Notes under the pieces: model-generated | Databases searched by the model: none | Told to the model about the DNA's origin: nothing | Seen by the model: only the letters and a program-made list of their open reading frames with translations | In this document: positions 1 to 8,472 of the stretch, in pieces | How positions within the stretch are numbered: the first letter of the stretch is position 1 | Layout of the letters: each line of letters opens with the position of its first letter | Program-made: the position numbers and the translations under genes | Source of the DNA: an uncultured Chitinophagaceae bacterium | GTDB taxonomy: Bacteria; Bacteroidota; Bacteroidia; Chitinophagales; Chitinophagaceae | Assembly: GCA_937900675.1 (NCBI GenBank) | Contig: CALCEA010000046.1 | Coordinates: 1-27,585, forward strand | Direction of reading: 5' to 3' | Length of the DNA: 27,585 nt

Positions 1-106
1 ATAATATTCCCTGGTGAACTGTGGAATATAATGTAGCCTAATTATAGTGCGCAGTTCAGTGTGCAATAAACATTAACTATCTGATTATCAATACAAATAG
101 ACTCGT

Positions 107-131
107 ATATTAGTGTGGTCCACACTAATAT
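107..131. repeat. Perfect 25-nt palindrome (12-bp arms, 1-nt centre)
   Basis: The left arm ATATTAGTGTGG (107-118) and the right arm CCACACTAATAT (120-131) are exact reverse complements around a single T at 119. A T-run, needed for an intrinsic terminator, does not follow; the downstream bases are GGTGATTTTAGG. The tight centre fits a dimeric-protein operator better than an RNA hairpin, but a cruciform or a terminator-like role cannot be excluded. It lies about 110 bp upstream of the first gene of the locus. Confidence 0.75.
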
Positions 132-228
132 GGTGATTTTAGGACTAAATCCCCGCCAACCAATCATCAATCCATCACTTTTACCCTTTAAACACAAGTA
201 TTTAATACGTTAAATACAATCATATTTA

Positions 229-236
229 TATATTTG
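229..236 (+). promoter_or_regulatory. Candidate Bacteroidota -7 box upstream of the first gene
   Basis: TATATTTG matches the Bacteroidota sigma -7 consensus TAnnTTTG exactly. It ends 5 nt before the ATG at 242, so transcription would start at or next to the start codon, giving a leaderless or very short leader. No clear -33 TTG was found at the usual spacing, so a chance match in AT-rich DNA is possible. Confidence 0.35.
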
Positions 237-241
237 ATTAA

Positions 242-1609
242 ATGAAGTTTATTAATAATAATAATAAGGCAGTTCATCTATTCCTTCTAATTTATGGAAT
301 TAACCTATTATTAAGTGCCTTTTATGCTCTTCAATTAGATCGACCTATTTTTTATTATGAGTATTTATTTATTCCTATAATATTTAGTTTTTTTAGAAAT
401 TATTATTTAAGATTTTTTACTGTTTTGGGATTATTGCTTACTGATGTTTTAATAAGTATTTCAAAATTATACTATTTTGATACTTTTAATTTTCTTCAAA
501 AATTTAGTTCAATTTTCATTTCTAATTTTAGTATAAAATTTTGGATATATACTATACTAATTATTTGTATAATTTTTATACTAATTCATTTACTTATAAC
601 AAGAAGCATTTTATGTAAAATTAATAAGTCTAAGAATGATCAAAAATTCGGTGTTTATTTTCTGCTTTGTAGTTTTATACTAATCTATGGTATTGATATA
701 TTATCAGGAAGTTCTTCTTTGCAGTTCAAACCTAATGGTAAATTCAATATTAATTTTTCTCAATCTATTGTTAAGCAGTATATAAAAGATGCAAGAGTAT
801 ATTTAAAAAAATACTCACCAGTATCTAAGATTGAAAACTTTAGTAATTATCACAATAAGCCTTCTATTAGTTATCAATATCTTCAAAATGATTCTTCTAA
901 TAAGCAAGTATTGATCCTTTTAGAAAGTTGGGGATTAGAAGCTGACTTACTAAAAAGAGTAGAACAATTAAAACCATTGATGATATTAAATAATGCAGGG
1001 TATCAGGTTTCTTTTGATTCTTCTTTCTATTTTGGAGGAACCTCTCAGGCAGAAGTTAGAGAATTATATAATAAATCTGGGGAAGCTTATTATTCAATTA
1101 TTCAAAATGGTCAATCCGATATGAATGGATTAGTCCAACAGAAACATAAAAAGGGTTATACAACTATTGCTTTACAATCTTTTAGTGGTTATTATAGTAA
1201 TGGGTATCATTTTAGAGAGATTGCTGGATTTGATCAAATTAAGGATTATAGCTTTTTTAATACCATTGCTTCACCAACCTATAATAATCACTATATAGCT
1301 GTAAAAGACGAAGTAGTATTTGAATATGGATTAAAACAATTGACTAAAGAGAATAGAGCCTTTTTGTATATTTTAACCATCAATACACATCTGCCATTTC
1401 ATACCAATAAGAATTCATCAGAATTTCAGAGCCAATTCAATAGAATCAAAGAACAATTTGCCTATTTAGCTGAATTATTAAAAAAATACCCAGTTGATGA
1501 ACTAGTCATTGTTGGTGATCATCCCCCGCCTTTTTTAACGAGCAAAGAGAGAAGTAATTATTCCACAATGTTTGTACCTGCCTTAATCATCAAAAGAGTC
1601 AAAAAATAG
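242..1609 (+). CDS. LtaS-like membrane sulfatase-fold transferase
   Basis: Membrane protein of 455 residues in the alkaline-phosphatase/sulfatase superfamily, closest in layout to lipoteichoic-acid synthase, phosphoglycerol and phosphoethanolamine transferases. Residues 1-155 hold about five hydrophobic segments; from about 215 on lies the catalytic domain. Likely active residues, by analogy with LtaS: E228 in LLESWG, nucleophile T267 in GGTSQAE, H383 in INTHLPFH, and D426/H427 in VGDHPPPF. All metal and nucleophile positions therefore appear intact. The family transfers phospho-alcohol groups from phospholipid to a polymer outside the inner membrane; here it could decorate the exopolysaccharide (inference from position). 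A true sulfatase is less likely, since no CxPxR motif is seen. Its 5' half is extremely AT-rich compared with its neighbours. The ATG at 242 is the first in frame. Confidence 0.75.
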   Translation: MKFINNNNKAVHLFLLIYGINLLLSAFYALQLDRPIFYYEYLFIPIIFSFFRNYYLRFFTVLGLLLTDVLISISKLYYFDTFNFLQKFSSIFISNFSIKFWIYTILIICIIFILIHLLITRSILCKINKSKNDQKFGVYFLLCSFILIYGIDILSGSSSLQFKPNGKFNINFSQSIVKQYIKDARVYLKKYSPVSKIENFSNYHNKPSISYQYLQNDSSNKQVLILLESWGLEADLLKRVEQLKPLMILNNAGYQVSFDSSFYFGGTSQAEVRELYNKSGEAYYSIIQNGQSDMNGLVQQKHKKGYTTIALQSFSGYYSNGYHFREIAGFDQIKDYSFFNTIASPTYNNHYIAVKDEVVFEYGLKQLTKENRAFLYILTINTHLPFHTNKNSSEFQSQFNRIKEQFAYLAELLKKYPVDELVIVGDHPPPFLTSKERSNYSTMFVPALIIKRVKK

Positions 1610-1691
1610 CAGTTGTGGATCTATTTATTTATCTTTACTTAAGCAATTGTTAGTGGCTTTAGGCCATCCAATTTGTTCATTAATACATTAT

Positions 1692-2339
1692 ATGTTTAAT
1701 ACAATTTTAAAGGGGATCGCAGTTTTATGTTTATTTGCCTCTTGTGCTAAATCAGGGTACAATGAAACTATGGTATATAATAGTAATTTTACTACGGGTG
1801 ATGCATCCGGTTTAGAAGGAGCTATATATTATACTTTTAATGGAGCAAAAGTGCTAGGCCGATATAATAATGGAGGTTTTACTTTAAACCTTAATAATTT
1901 ACCCAAACACAAAGCCATTCAAATAGAAGTGGTTCCTTATTTTCATAATAGTTGGGACGGGAACAATAATTATGGGGGAATAGACGGTCCAGATATATGG
2001 GATATGAATGTGGATGGTCAAGAAATAGTTCACTCCACTTTTTCTAATTCTCCCTGTGAACCATTGTATTGTTTGTTTCAGTCTTATCCAGTGAGATATA
2101 GCACAGTGAATAATCCTCCTATGACAGATGCGGTTAAAACATTTGGAGGCACAGATGATAATTGTTCGGGCATTAACACCACATCAATGTATAGAATTGT
2201 GAAAACCATTTCACATTCTAAAAGTTCGGTAAAAATAACTTGTAGAGATTTTCTGGTTCAAACCAATGTGCCCAATTCATTATGTGATGAATCTTGGAGC
2301 ATGGCAAGTATTGTAGTTAAATTGATTAATATTCCATAA
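1692..2339 (+). CDS. Putative lipoprotein, beta-sandwich-like, unknown function
   Basis: A protein of 215 residues if it starts at ATG 1692; the frame is open back to a TTG at 1647, but the ATG gives a clean lipoprotein signal (hydrophobic run ending LFASC, then AKSG), so I prefer it. After the lipid Cys, four or more further cysteines occur in the second half (PCEPLYC, DDNC, ITCRD, SLCDE), suggesting disulfides in an exported domain. The middle contains a pattern with SWDGN, GPDIW, VDGQ, TFSN and QSYPV that I have seen in extracellular bacterial proteins but cannot assign to a named family. It sits 82 bp after the LtaS-like gene and 7 bp before the flippase, so it is probably co-transcribed. 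A role as a periplasm-facing or surface accessory of the polysaccharide machinery is only an inference. Confidence 0.65.
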   Translation: MFNTILKGIAVLCLFASCAKSGYNETMVYNSNFTTGDASGLEGAIYYTFNGAKVLGRYNNGGFTLNLNNLPKHKAIQIEVVPYFHNSWDGNNNYGGIDGPDIWDMNVDGQEIVHSTFSNSPCEPLYCLFQSYPVRYSTVNNPPMTDAVKTFGGTDDNCSGINTTSMYRIVKTISHSKSSVKITCRDFLVQTNVPNSLCDESWSMASIVVKLINIP

Positions 2340-2346
2340 TCTTTAT

Positions 2347-3594
2347 TTGTTGAAACTTCATTTACCTACTATCAGTCAATTTGCAGCATTAATGATGTTG
2401 AATATATCTAATGCGGTATTTCAACTACTAGTAATACCTATTTTAATTCATTATGCTACACCAACAAAAATGGGTATTTATTTTATTGCCCTTTCTTTTG
2501 GAGTATTGGCTTCCATACTAGTTAATTTTGGCACTTCTCAAACGGCAGTAGTAGAATTAAGAAGAGCTAAAGAATATCAAGAAAAACTACAAATAAGTAT
2601 AGAGACGCTAGCCATAAGAGTATATCCATTTCTGTTAGCCATTATCATTACATTATCCTTATCCACTATTCAACAAAATGGTATTTACTATTTAGCAATA
2701 ATACCAATGTTATTAGCTGAATTAATTAATCCCCAATTTTTCTTAATCGCTACTTATACTATAAGCAGGTATAGTATGCTTAATATATTGATCAAATTGT
2801 TAGTGTTGGCTTTAATCTATTTTTATAAATCCAATGATCAATTAATATTTATAACACTTTTTAGCACTGGGATTGGCGCCATGTTGTTAAATGCTTTCTA
2901 TTATACAAAAGTTTTTTATCCAAAAGAATTAATAAGGTATTGGCCCAAATTTGATAAGTTAATTAAATTAATTAAAACACATACTTTAATTGTTGGTAAC
3001 GGTATTACTGTGCATTTGCAACAATCTTTATTTTTATTTGCCTTACCTGCATTTGCAAGCCCCATTTTTTTATCAGCATATGGATTAATTGATAAATTAA
3101 TTTCTAGTTGTAGAATGATGGTGAATGCCTATAGCGCAGCAGTAATGCCTAAAGCTACCGGAGAGCATTTGCAAGGCGCTCAACAGTGGAAAGCACTCAA
3201 AAAACAACAAAATGCATTACTAGCCATTGCTTGTATTGCAGCGGGTATCTTTCTATACTTTTTCCCTGAGCTGGTTTTGTCTATTCTTCTTCTAGGTAAA
3301 TCCAGTGTTGACAATAATTTTATTGTCGAAGCCATCCATCTTTTAAAACTAATTGCTTTAGTTCCTTTATTGATTGCTTTGAATGTATTAAATGTTGCTG
3401 AACTAATTTTAGAAAAAAAATTCATTTCCTATTTTGTTGCAGGTTTAATTGTTTTGCTTATTGCGGGACTATTTGTTCTTTTTCTTTATATTGGATTGCC
3501 AAGATATACATTAGGCTATTACCCAATGATTATTGAAGGTGCTTGTTTGGTAATTTATTTTTTAATTATTCAAAATAATAGATCCAATGCGTAA
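2347..3594 (+). CDS. Wzx-type polysaccharide flippase
   Basis: Integral membrane protein of up to 415 residues with about 12 hydrophobic segments spread over its full length, typical of the MOP/PST flippase superfamily that moves undecaprenyl-PP-linked repeat units across the inner membrane. The N-terminal helix (NISNAVFQLLVIPIL) followed by the ATPTKMGIYFIA loop resembles the usual Wzx start. The start is uncertain: TTG at 2347 or 2350 gives the usual cytosolic lead-in, whereas the first ATG (2392) would trim 15 residues and begin right at helix 1. Its 3' end overlaps the next gene by 8 nt, indicating translational coupling. An A8 tract at 3413-3420 lies in the coding sequence. Assignment rests on topology and context rather than a single diagnostic motif. 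Confidence 0.8.
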   Translation: MLKLHLPTISQFAALMMLNISNAVFQLLVIPILIHYATPTKMGIYFIALSFGVLASILVNFGTSQTAVVELRRAKEYQEKLQISIETLAIRVYPFLLAIIITLSLSTIQQNGIYYLAIIPMLLAELINPQFFLIATYTISRYSMLNILIKLLVLALIYFYKSNDQLIFITLFSTGIGAMLLNAFYYTKVFYPKELIRYWPKFDKLIKLIKTHTLIVGNGITVHLQQSLFLFALPAFASPIFLSAYGLIDKLISSCRMMVNAYSAAVMPKATGEHLQGAQQWKALKKQQNALLAIACIAAGIFLYFFPELVLSILLLGKSSVDNNFIVEAIHLLKLIALVPLLIALNVLNVAELILEKKFISYFVAGLIVLLIAGLFVLFLYIGLPRYTLGYYPMIIEGACLVIYFLIIQNNRSNA

Positions 3595-5083
3595 GTGTCT
3601 ATTATTTATTTATACTGTATTTCATTTCTTTAATGTTCAAGCGCAAGTCAAAGATTCAACTCAATCTATCCAATTTAAGATATTACCTATTGTCAATAAA
3701 TTGCAATATGTTGGAGACCATCCCTATGACTGGAATGATGGAGCCATGATTCCTGCGAAAGGATGGCAGCAATATATAAATGCTGGAGTACGATTAAAGT
3801 GGAAAAATCTTGAATTACAAGTTGCACCAGAATATATTGCTACACAGAACCTGGCTTTTGAAGGTTTTAGTGCTGATATGGATCAAGTGCAATGGAGGGA
3901 TTATTATAGATTCTACAATCATATTGAATTACCTGAAAGATTTGGGGAGCAAGCCTATAGAAAATTGTTCACGGGACAATCCTATCTACAATACCAATAT
4001 AAGAATACGGTCGTTCAATTTTCAAGTGCCAATAAATGGTGGGGACCTGGATATAGAAATGCATTAATTCTTTCTAATAATGCCAATGGATTTCCACATC
4101 TAAGTATGAGTAATAAAAAACCTATTAAAACGAATTTGGGTCAATTCAATTATGAGTTTATTTGGGGGCAGTTAATGAATAACGGATTTGCTCCTCCAAT
4201 GTCATATCTAAGTTTTAGAGGTAATGCATTATATGCTCCTAAAGAGGATCGTCAAAGAGTTTTTCAGGCAATGCATTTACAATACCATCCTAAATGGTTT
4301 ACCAATTTAAGTCTTGGGGTAGAACAATCTTTTGTACAGTACAAAGATCAATTGAATGGTTTGGGTAATTACCTACCTATTAAAAATATCATTCATCAAA
4401 TTCCAAATGATCAACTCAATCAACCCATTATTTTAACTGCAATTTATTTTAATTATCAATTACCAGCGGTTAAAGCTAAGTTCTATGGCGAATTTGGCTG
4501 GAATTTGAATAGAACAACCTACAGAAATTGGTTATTACAACCTGATAAAGGTTTGGGTTCGGTACTTGGTTTAAGTAAAATATTTAGTTCCAATCGTCAA
4601 CATTATTGGGAGTTTTTAGCAGAAATGACGAATCTTCAATTACAAACTCGCGCAGAGCAGTACTCAACTAATGTGCCTCCTTCATGGTATTTGGGGGCAT
4701 ATATTAGACAGGGTTATACCAACAATGGTCAAATAATAGGTGCCGGTATTGGTCCAGGTGCTACTTCTCAAACCATTGAACTCAATTGGCGTAAAGCAAA
4801 AAATAGAATTGGTATTAGTGCAGAAAGAAGATTGCATAATAATGATTTCTATGTTTTTTCCTTTACAAACTCTGGAGACTTTAGAAGATGGTATGTAGAT
4901 TTCGCCACCACTTTAAAAATGGATTGGACCTTGGGTGCATGGGATATTAGTCCACGTATTAGTTATATTCAAACCAACAATTATAATTGGTGGCTGTTTC
5001 AACCAGCTGAATCTTTGTACTTTTTGCCTGGAAAAGACAAACAACAATTTTTAGCACAATTTAATTTTATTTATCACTTTTAG
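3587..5083 (+). CDS. Wzi-family capsule assembly outer-membrane protein (copy 1)
   Basis: A 498-residue protein with a signal peptide (MRKCLLFIYTVFHFFNVQAQ, cleavage near residue 20) followed by alternating hydrophobic/polar strands rich in Trp and Tyr, as in an outer-membrane beta-barrel, ending in an aromatic residue (IYHF). The family core is visible: KWWGPGYRNALILSNNANGF then PIKTNLGQF, and later GYTNNGQIIGAGIGPGA. Wzi of E. coli is an 18-strand barrel that binds exported capsule at the cell surface. The start ATG overlaps the flippase stop by 8 nt, and the stop abuts the next ATG (TAGATG). Two further homologues occur in the same locus (6979 and 15355); this one is most like the 6979 copy. 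Confidence 0.88.
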   Translation: MRKCLLFIYTVFHFFNVQAQVKDSTQSIQFKILPIVNKLQYVGDHPYDWNDGAMIPAKGWQQYINAGVRLKWKNLELQVAPEYIATQNLAFEGFSADMDQVQWRDYYRFYNHIELPERFGEQAYRKLFTGQSYLQYQYKNTVVQFSSANKWWGPGYRNALILSNNANGFPHLSMSNKKPIKTNLGQFNYEFIWGQLMNNGFAPPMSYLSFRGNALYAPKEDRQRVFQAMHLQYHPKWFTNLSLGVEQSFVQYKDQLNGLGNYLPIKNIIHQIPNDQLNQPIILTAIYFNYQLPAVKAKFYGEFGWNLNRTTYRNWLLQPDKGLGSVLGLSKIFSSNRQHYWEFLAEMTNLQLQTRAEQYSTNVPPSWYLGAYIRQGYTNNGQIIGAGIGPGATSQTIELNWRKAKNRIGISAERRLHNNDFYVFSFTNSGDFRRWYVDFATTLKMDWTLGAWDISPRISYIQTNNYNWWLFQPAESLYFLPGKDKQQFLAQFNFIYHF

Positions 5084-6001
5084 ATGAACAAGCCATTAGC
5101 CATTGTTTTAGTGAATTGGAATAGTTTTGACTTAACTAGAGATACTATTATTTCTTTGCAAGCAGCTAGTTTTCAAAATTTTGATATCATTGTTGTTGAT
5201 AATGGCTCGATAGATGGTTCTGGTGATGCGCTTAAAAATCAATTTCCTAATATTATTTTAATACGTGCTGGAGTGAATAAGGGTTTTACTGGTGGAAATA
5301 ATATGGGAATGCAATATGCATTGGAGCGTGGATATACTTATATTATGATGTTGAATAACGATGTGCTGGTAGATGCTCATTTCTTGGAACCACTTGTAGA
5401 TACTTTAGAGAAGGATGCCGATATAGGTGCAGTTCAGCCATTGATCTATTTTCATCATGATACAAATTTGATATGGAACGCTGGCTCTGTTTATTATCCT
5501 TTATTGGGTATATGCACTACGCCCGACTACAATAAAAAAGACCCTGAACATCGTTTTAAGCATCAACAAAAAAAAATTGATTGGATTACCGGCTGTGCGT
5601 TTATGATTCGCGCTTCTGTACTAAGAGAAATCGGGTTATTAAAAGAAGGTTTTTTTATTTATTATGAAGACGTGGACCTGTCTTTTAGGATCAAACAAGC
5701 AGGCTTTCAGCTATCATATGTTCCCAATGCAGTCATTTATCATATTGCCGGGATGTCTCAAAAAGCTAAAATAAAAGGGAAAGAGGGCTTTGTGAGTCCA
5801 AAAGTGCATTTTTTGAACGCAAGAAATAGAATTTGGTTTTTAAAAGAACATACGCCAATATGGGCAATTCCAACAGTAGTATTATTTAATACATTTTATT
5901 TTTTTAGCATAGGATTCTATTTTATTTTTAGGGCCCGTTGGCAGAAATGGATTGCCTGGAATAGGGGTATTTGGGAAGGATTAACTAAAAAGCTGGTTTA
6001 A
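5084..6001 (+). CDS. Family 2 glycosyltransferase
   Basis: A GT-A fold enzyme of 305 residues. The N-terminus (IVLVNWNS, then IVVDNGSIDGS at about 36-46) is the nucleotide-sugar binding start typical of rhamnosyl- and other GT2 enzymes. NND at 91-93 stands for the DxD metal motif, and ITGCAFMIR followed by YYEDVDLSFR (E195, D196, D198) is the acceptor/base region. A single hydrophobic helix (about 258-284) near the C-terminus anchors it to the inner membrane. It should add one sugar to the undecaprenyl-linked repeat unit; the sugar cannot be told from sequence. The start directly follows the wzi stop with no gap. An A9 run lies at 5568-5576. Confidence 0.9.
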   Translation: MNKPLAIVLVNWNSFDLTRDTIISLQAASFQNFDIIVVDNGSIDGSGDALKNQFPNIILIRAGVNKGFTGGNNMGMQYALERGYTYIMMLNNDVLVDAHFLEPLVDTLEKDADIGAVQPLIYFHHDTNLIWNAGSVYYPLLGICTTPDYNKKDPEHRFKHQQKKIDWITGCAFMIRASVLREIGLLKEGFFIYYEDVDLSFRIKQAGFQLSYVPNAVIYHIAGMSQKAKIKGKEGFVSPKVHFLNARNRIWFLKEHTPIWAIPTVVLFNTFYFFSIGFYFIFRARWQKWIAWNRGIWEGLTKKLV

Positions 6002-6011
6002 CAACATATAT

Positions 6012-7004
6012 ATGAGTAAAATAATTATAACAGGGGTGGCAGGTTTGATTGGATCTAGAATGGCGGAATGGATTTTGACCCAACATCCTACATGTCAAAT
6101 TATTGGAATTGATGATTTATCAGGAGGATATAAAGAATATGTACCAGCAGGGGTAGAGTTCCATCAATTGGATTTAAGTAAAGATACCATTGCACATTTA
6201 TTTGAGGGAGCGCATCTTGTTTATCATTTTGCTGCTTATGCTGCTGAGGGATTAAGTCCGTTTATTAGAAAATATAATTATAATAGCAATTTAGTGGCTA
6301 CTGCGAATGTGGTGAATGCTTGTATTGAGCATAATGTGGGAAGACTGGTATTTACTTCTAGCATGGCAGTATATGGACATGGTAATCCTCCTTTTTACGA
6401 AACCCATCAACCTAATCCAATAGATCCTTATGGAGTTGCTAAATATGCTTGCGAGATGGATATTAAAATTGCAGGTGAACAACATGGACTAGAGTGGTGT
6501 ATTATTCGTCCGCATAATGTGTACGGTAGAAATCAAAATATTTGGGATAGATATCGAAATGTTTTAGGTATTTGGATGTATCAATACATCAATCATCAGC
6601 CCTTCACAATTTTTGGTGATGGTGCTCAACAAAGGGCTTTCACCTGTGTAGATGATTGTTTGCTTCCATTATGGAAAGCAGGTAATGATGATCGCGCTAA
6701 AAATCAAATCATTAATATCGGTAGCTGGAAGTACTATAGTATCAAAGAAGCTGCAGATGAATTGATGAAAGTAATTGGAAGCGGAGAAATTAAATTTGAA
6801 CAAGCGCGCCACGAAGTAAAAGATGCACTTCCTTCTCATGAATTAAGTGTTACCTTGTTGGATTATAAAGACCAAACCAGTTTAGCAACTGGATTAACTG
6901 ACATGTGGAAATGGGCTAAACAACAACCTTTGCGTACTCAAAAAACATGGGATCATTACGAAGTGGATAAAGGCCTATATGCTTTCTGGAAAAATAAAAA
7001 ATAA
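6012..7004 (+). CDS. NAD-dependent sugar epimerase/dehydratase (extended SDR)
   Basis: A 330-residue extended short-chain dehydrogenase. The Rossmann glycine motif GVAGLIG lies at 8-14, acidic D34/D35 bind the NAD ribose, FTSSMAVYG at 114-122 holds the Ser, and the catalytic pair is Y140 and K144 in YGVAKYACE. RPHNVYG at about 167-173 is the usual substrate-loop motif. The family includes UDP-glucose/UDP-GlcNAc 4-epimerases and related nucleotide-sugar enzymes; a 4-epimerase-like activity supplying a donor sugar is most likely, but the exact substrate is not readable. It follows the GT2 gene by 10 nt and its 3' end overlaps the second wzi gene by 26 nt. Confidence 0.88.
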   Translation: MSKIIITGVAGLIGSRMAEWILTQHPTCQIIGIDDLSGGYKEYVPAGVEFHQLDLSKDTIAHLFEGAHLVYHFAAYAAEGLSPFIRKYNYNSNLVATANVVNACIEHNVGRLVFTSSMAVYGHGNPPFYETHQPNPIDPYGVAKYACEMDIKIAGEQHGLEWCIIRPHNVYGRNQNIWDRYRNVLGIWMYQYINHQPFTIFGDGAQQRAFTCVDDCLLPLWKAGNDDRAKNQIINIGSWKYYSIKEAADELMKVIGSGEIKFEQARHEVKDALPSHELSVTLLDYKDQTSLATGLTDMWKWAKQQPLRTQKTWDHYEVDKGLYAFWKNKK

Positions 7005-8472
7005 ACAAAAATGCTTTTTAATAGTAGCCTTCGTTTTAGTGACTACTATTACCAATGCTCAATCTATTTCTTTAGACCAAGAATGGAGAACCGATTTAAT
7101 GCGAAGAAAACAATTATTAAATCAATTGGATTCTACCATCTCATTTTTAGTTCATCCTTTATACGATACTGTTAAAAAAGGGAAAAGCTTTTTGCATAAA
7201 AAAGCATATTTGAATTGGTTGCCGCTTCAATTACAACAACAATATGTCACCGATATCCCCTTTAAATTATTAGATGGCCCCATGTTGGCTAGCAGTGGAT
7301 ATCAAGTAATGGCTTCGGCTGGGGTCTTTGCTAAACTTGGACCCTTAACCATACAGTTACAACCACAATGGGTCAATGCACCAAAAATCCATTTTAATCA
7401 ACTATTCTGGGGTAATTCTAGTATTAGGTTAAATGCAGGTGCAGCTTCAATTGGAATTAGCACCGAAAATATAAGCTGGGGCCCTTCTGTTTTTAATCCT
7501 TTGATTTTAAGTAGTCATGCTCCTGGATTTGCACATGCAACATTTAATAGTAGAAGACCACTCAAAACTCCCATTGGAAATTTTGAATGGCAAATGATTG
7601 CTGCTTATTTGGATCCAATGAATCCAAAATATCAAGATTTAGCCGAAGTAGCATCTGCTACTTCACCTGGAAGAAGATATTTAAACAGCGCCATTGTATC
7701 TTATCAACCCAAATGGATCAATGGATTAAGTTTGGGAGTTTCGAGGGTGGTTCAAGAGAATGAATCAGAATTAAAGAGCAATAATCAGTGGATCTTATTA
7801 TTAAATAATGTGGATAGAGCGAGTGATAATAATTTTGAAACAGAGCAATCCAGAGATCAGTATGCAGCTTTTTTTCTGCGTTATTTGATGAAAGCCTCTA
7901 ATGCAGAATTTTATATGGAATGGGGGAGAAATGATGCTTTCTTTAATTTAAGAGATGCTATTCAAAGATTAGATCATACAAGAGCATACACTCTAGGAAT
8001 TAGAAAACTATTCAATGTCAATGAAGCCAAAACAAAATACTGGCAATTGATTTCAGAATATACTCGAATGCAACAACCTCCTTCTTGGCCTTTGTTGAGT
8101 GGAGGCTCTTGGTATGTGCACAGCAGGGCCATTCAGGGCTATACACATTTAGGTGAAATTATAGGAGCACCTATTGGTCAAGGAGCTAATGCGCAAACTT
8201 TGAGACTTAGTAAATTCAATGGCTTACAACAATATGGTATTCAATTGGATCGAGTAACACAAAATGGAGTGTACTTTGAAGATAATTTAGCATTTACTGA
8301 TCCAAGTAAAACCAAATGGGTAGATTTTGGCCTTCGCTTATTAGCAGATCATCCGTTTAAAAATTTTGTGATTAGCTCTAGTGTGGCGTATAAAAAATCA
8401 TTCAATTACCAGTGGAACTCCAATAATGATTTAAACAGCTTTATGTTCAAGCTGGGCATTTGGTTTAGATAA
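6979..8472 (+). CDS. Wzi-family capsule assembly outer-membrane protein (copy 2)
   Basis: A protein of 497 residues. A basic N-terminus (KIKNKQK) and a hydrophobic run ending ITNAQS form the signal peptide (cleavage near residue 28). The core shared with copy 1 is clear: SWGPSVFNPLILSSHAPGF, PLKTPIGNF, and GYTHLGEIIGAPIGQGANAQ. The start ATG at 6979 lies inside the 3' end of the epimerase gene (26-nt overlap); a later ATG near 7011 is out of frame, so the overlap is probably genuine. Its last 42 nt overlap the 3' end of the minus-strand wzy-like gene. The probable role is surface binding or assembly of the polymer. Why a second copy is kept is unknown. Confidence 0.86.
   Translation: MLSGKIKNKQKCFLIVAFVLVTTITNAQSISLDQEWRTDLMRRKQLLNQLDSTISFLVHPLYDTVKKGKSFLHKKAYLNWLPLQLQQQYVTDIPFKLLDGPMLASSGYQVMASAGVFAKLGPLTIQLQPQWVNAPKIHFNQLFWGNSSIRLNAGAASIGISTENISWGPSVFNPLILSSHAPGFAHATFNSRRPLKTPIGNFEWQMIAAYLDPMNPKYQDLAEVASATSPGRRYLNSAIVSYQPKWINGLSLGVSRVVQENESELKSNNQWILLLNNVDRASDNNFETEQSRDQYAAFFLRYLMKASNAEFYMEWGRNDAFFNLRDAIQRLDHTRAYTLGIRKLFNVNEAKTKYWQLISEYTRMQQPPSWPLLSGGSWYVHSRAIQGYTHLGEIIGAPIGQGANAQTLRLSKFNGLQQYGIQLDRVTQNGVYFEDNLAFTDPSKTKWVDFGLRLLADHPFKNFVISSSVAYKKSFNYQWNSNNDLNSFMFKLGIWFR

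Larger units (their letters stand above)
1..241. other. Non-coding left flank of the polysaccharide locus
   Basis: No supportable gene lies here; all frames are broken by stops. It contains short inverted repeats at the extreme left (4-10 with 23-29; 15-23 with 50-58, one G-U pair), the perfect palindrome at 107-131, a C-rich stretch (about 150-190), and an AT-rich leader ending in TATATTTG just before the first start codon. It probably carries the promoter of the first plus-strand block (inference). No upstream gene end is visible, so it is unknown which gene lies to the left. Confidence 0.6.

Noticed and set aside
252..265. AAT triplet repeat just after the first start codon as a phase-variation tract
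   Set aside because: Only four units, and a triplet change would keep the frame, merely changing the number of Asn residues.
1647..1691. TTG-initiated extension of the lipoprotein gene
   Set aside because: It would bury the lipoprotein signal behind 15 residues; the ATG at 1692 gives a normal signal and lipobox.
3180..3425. 81-codon open frame on the minus strand
   Set aside because: It is contained in the flippase gene and reads as Lys/Ser-rich shadow sequence complementary to membrane helices.
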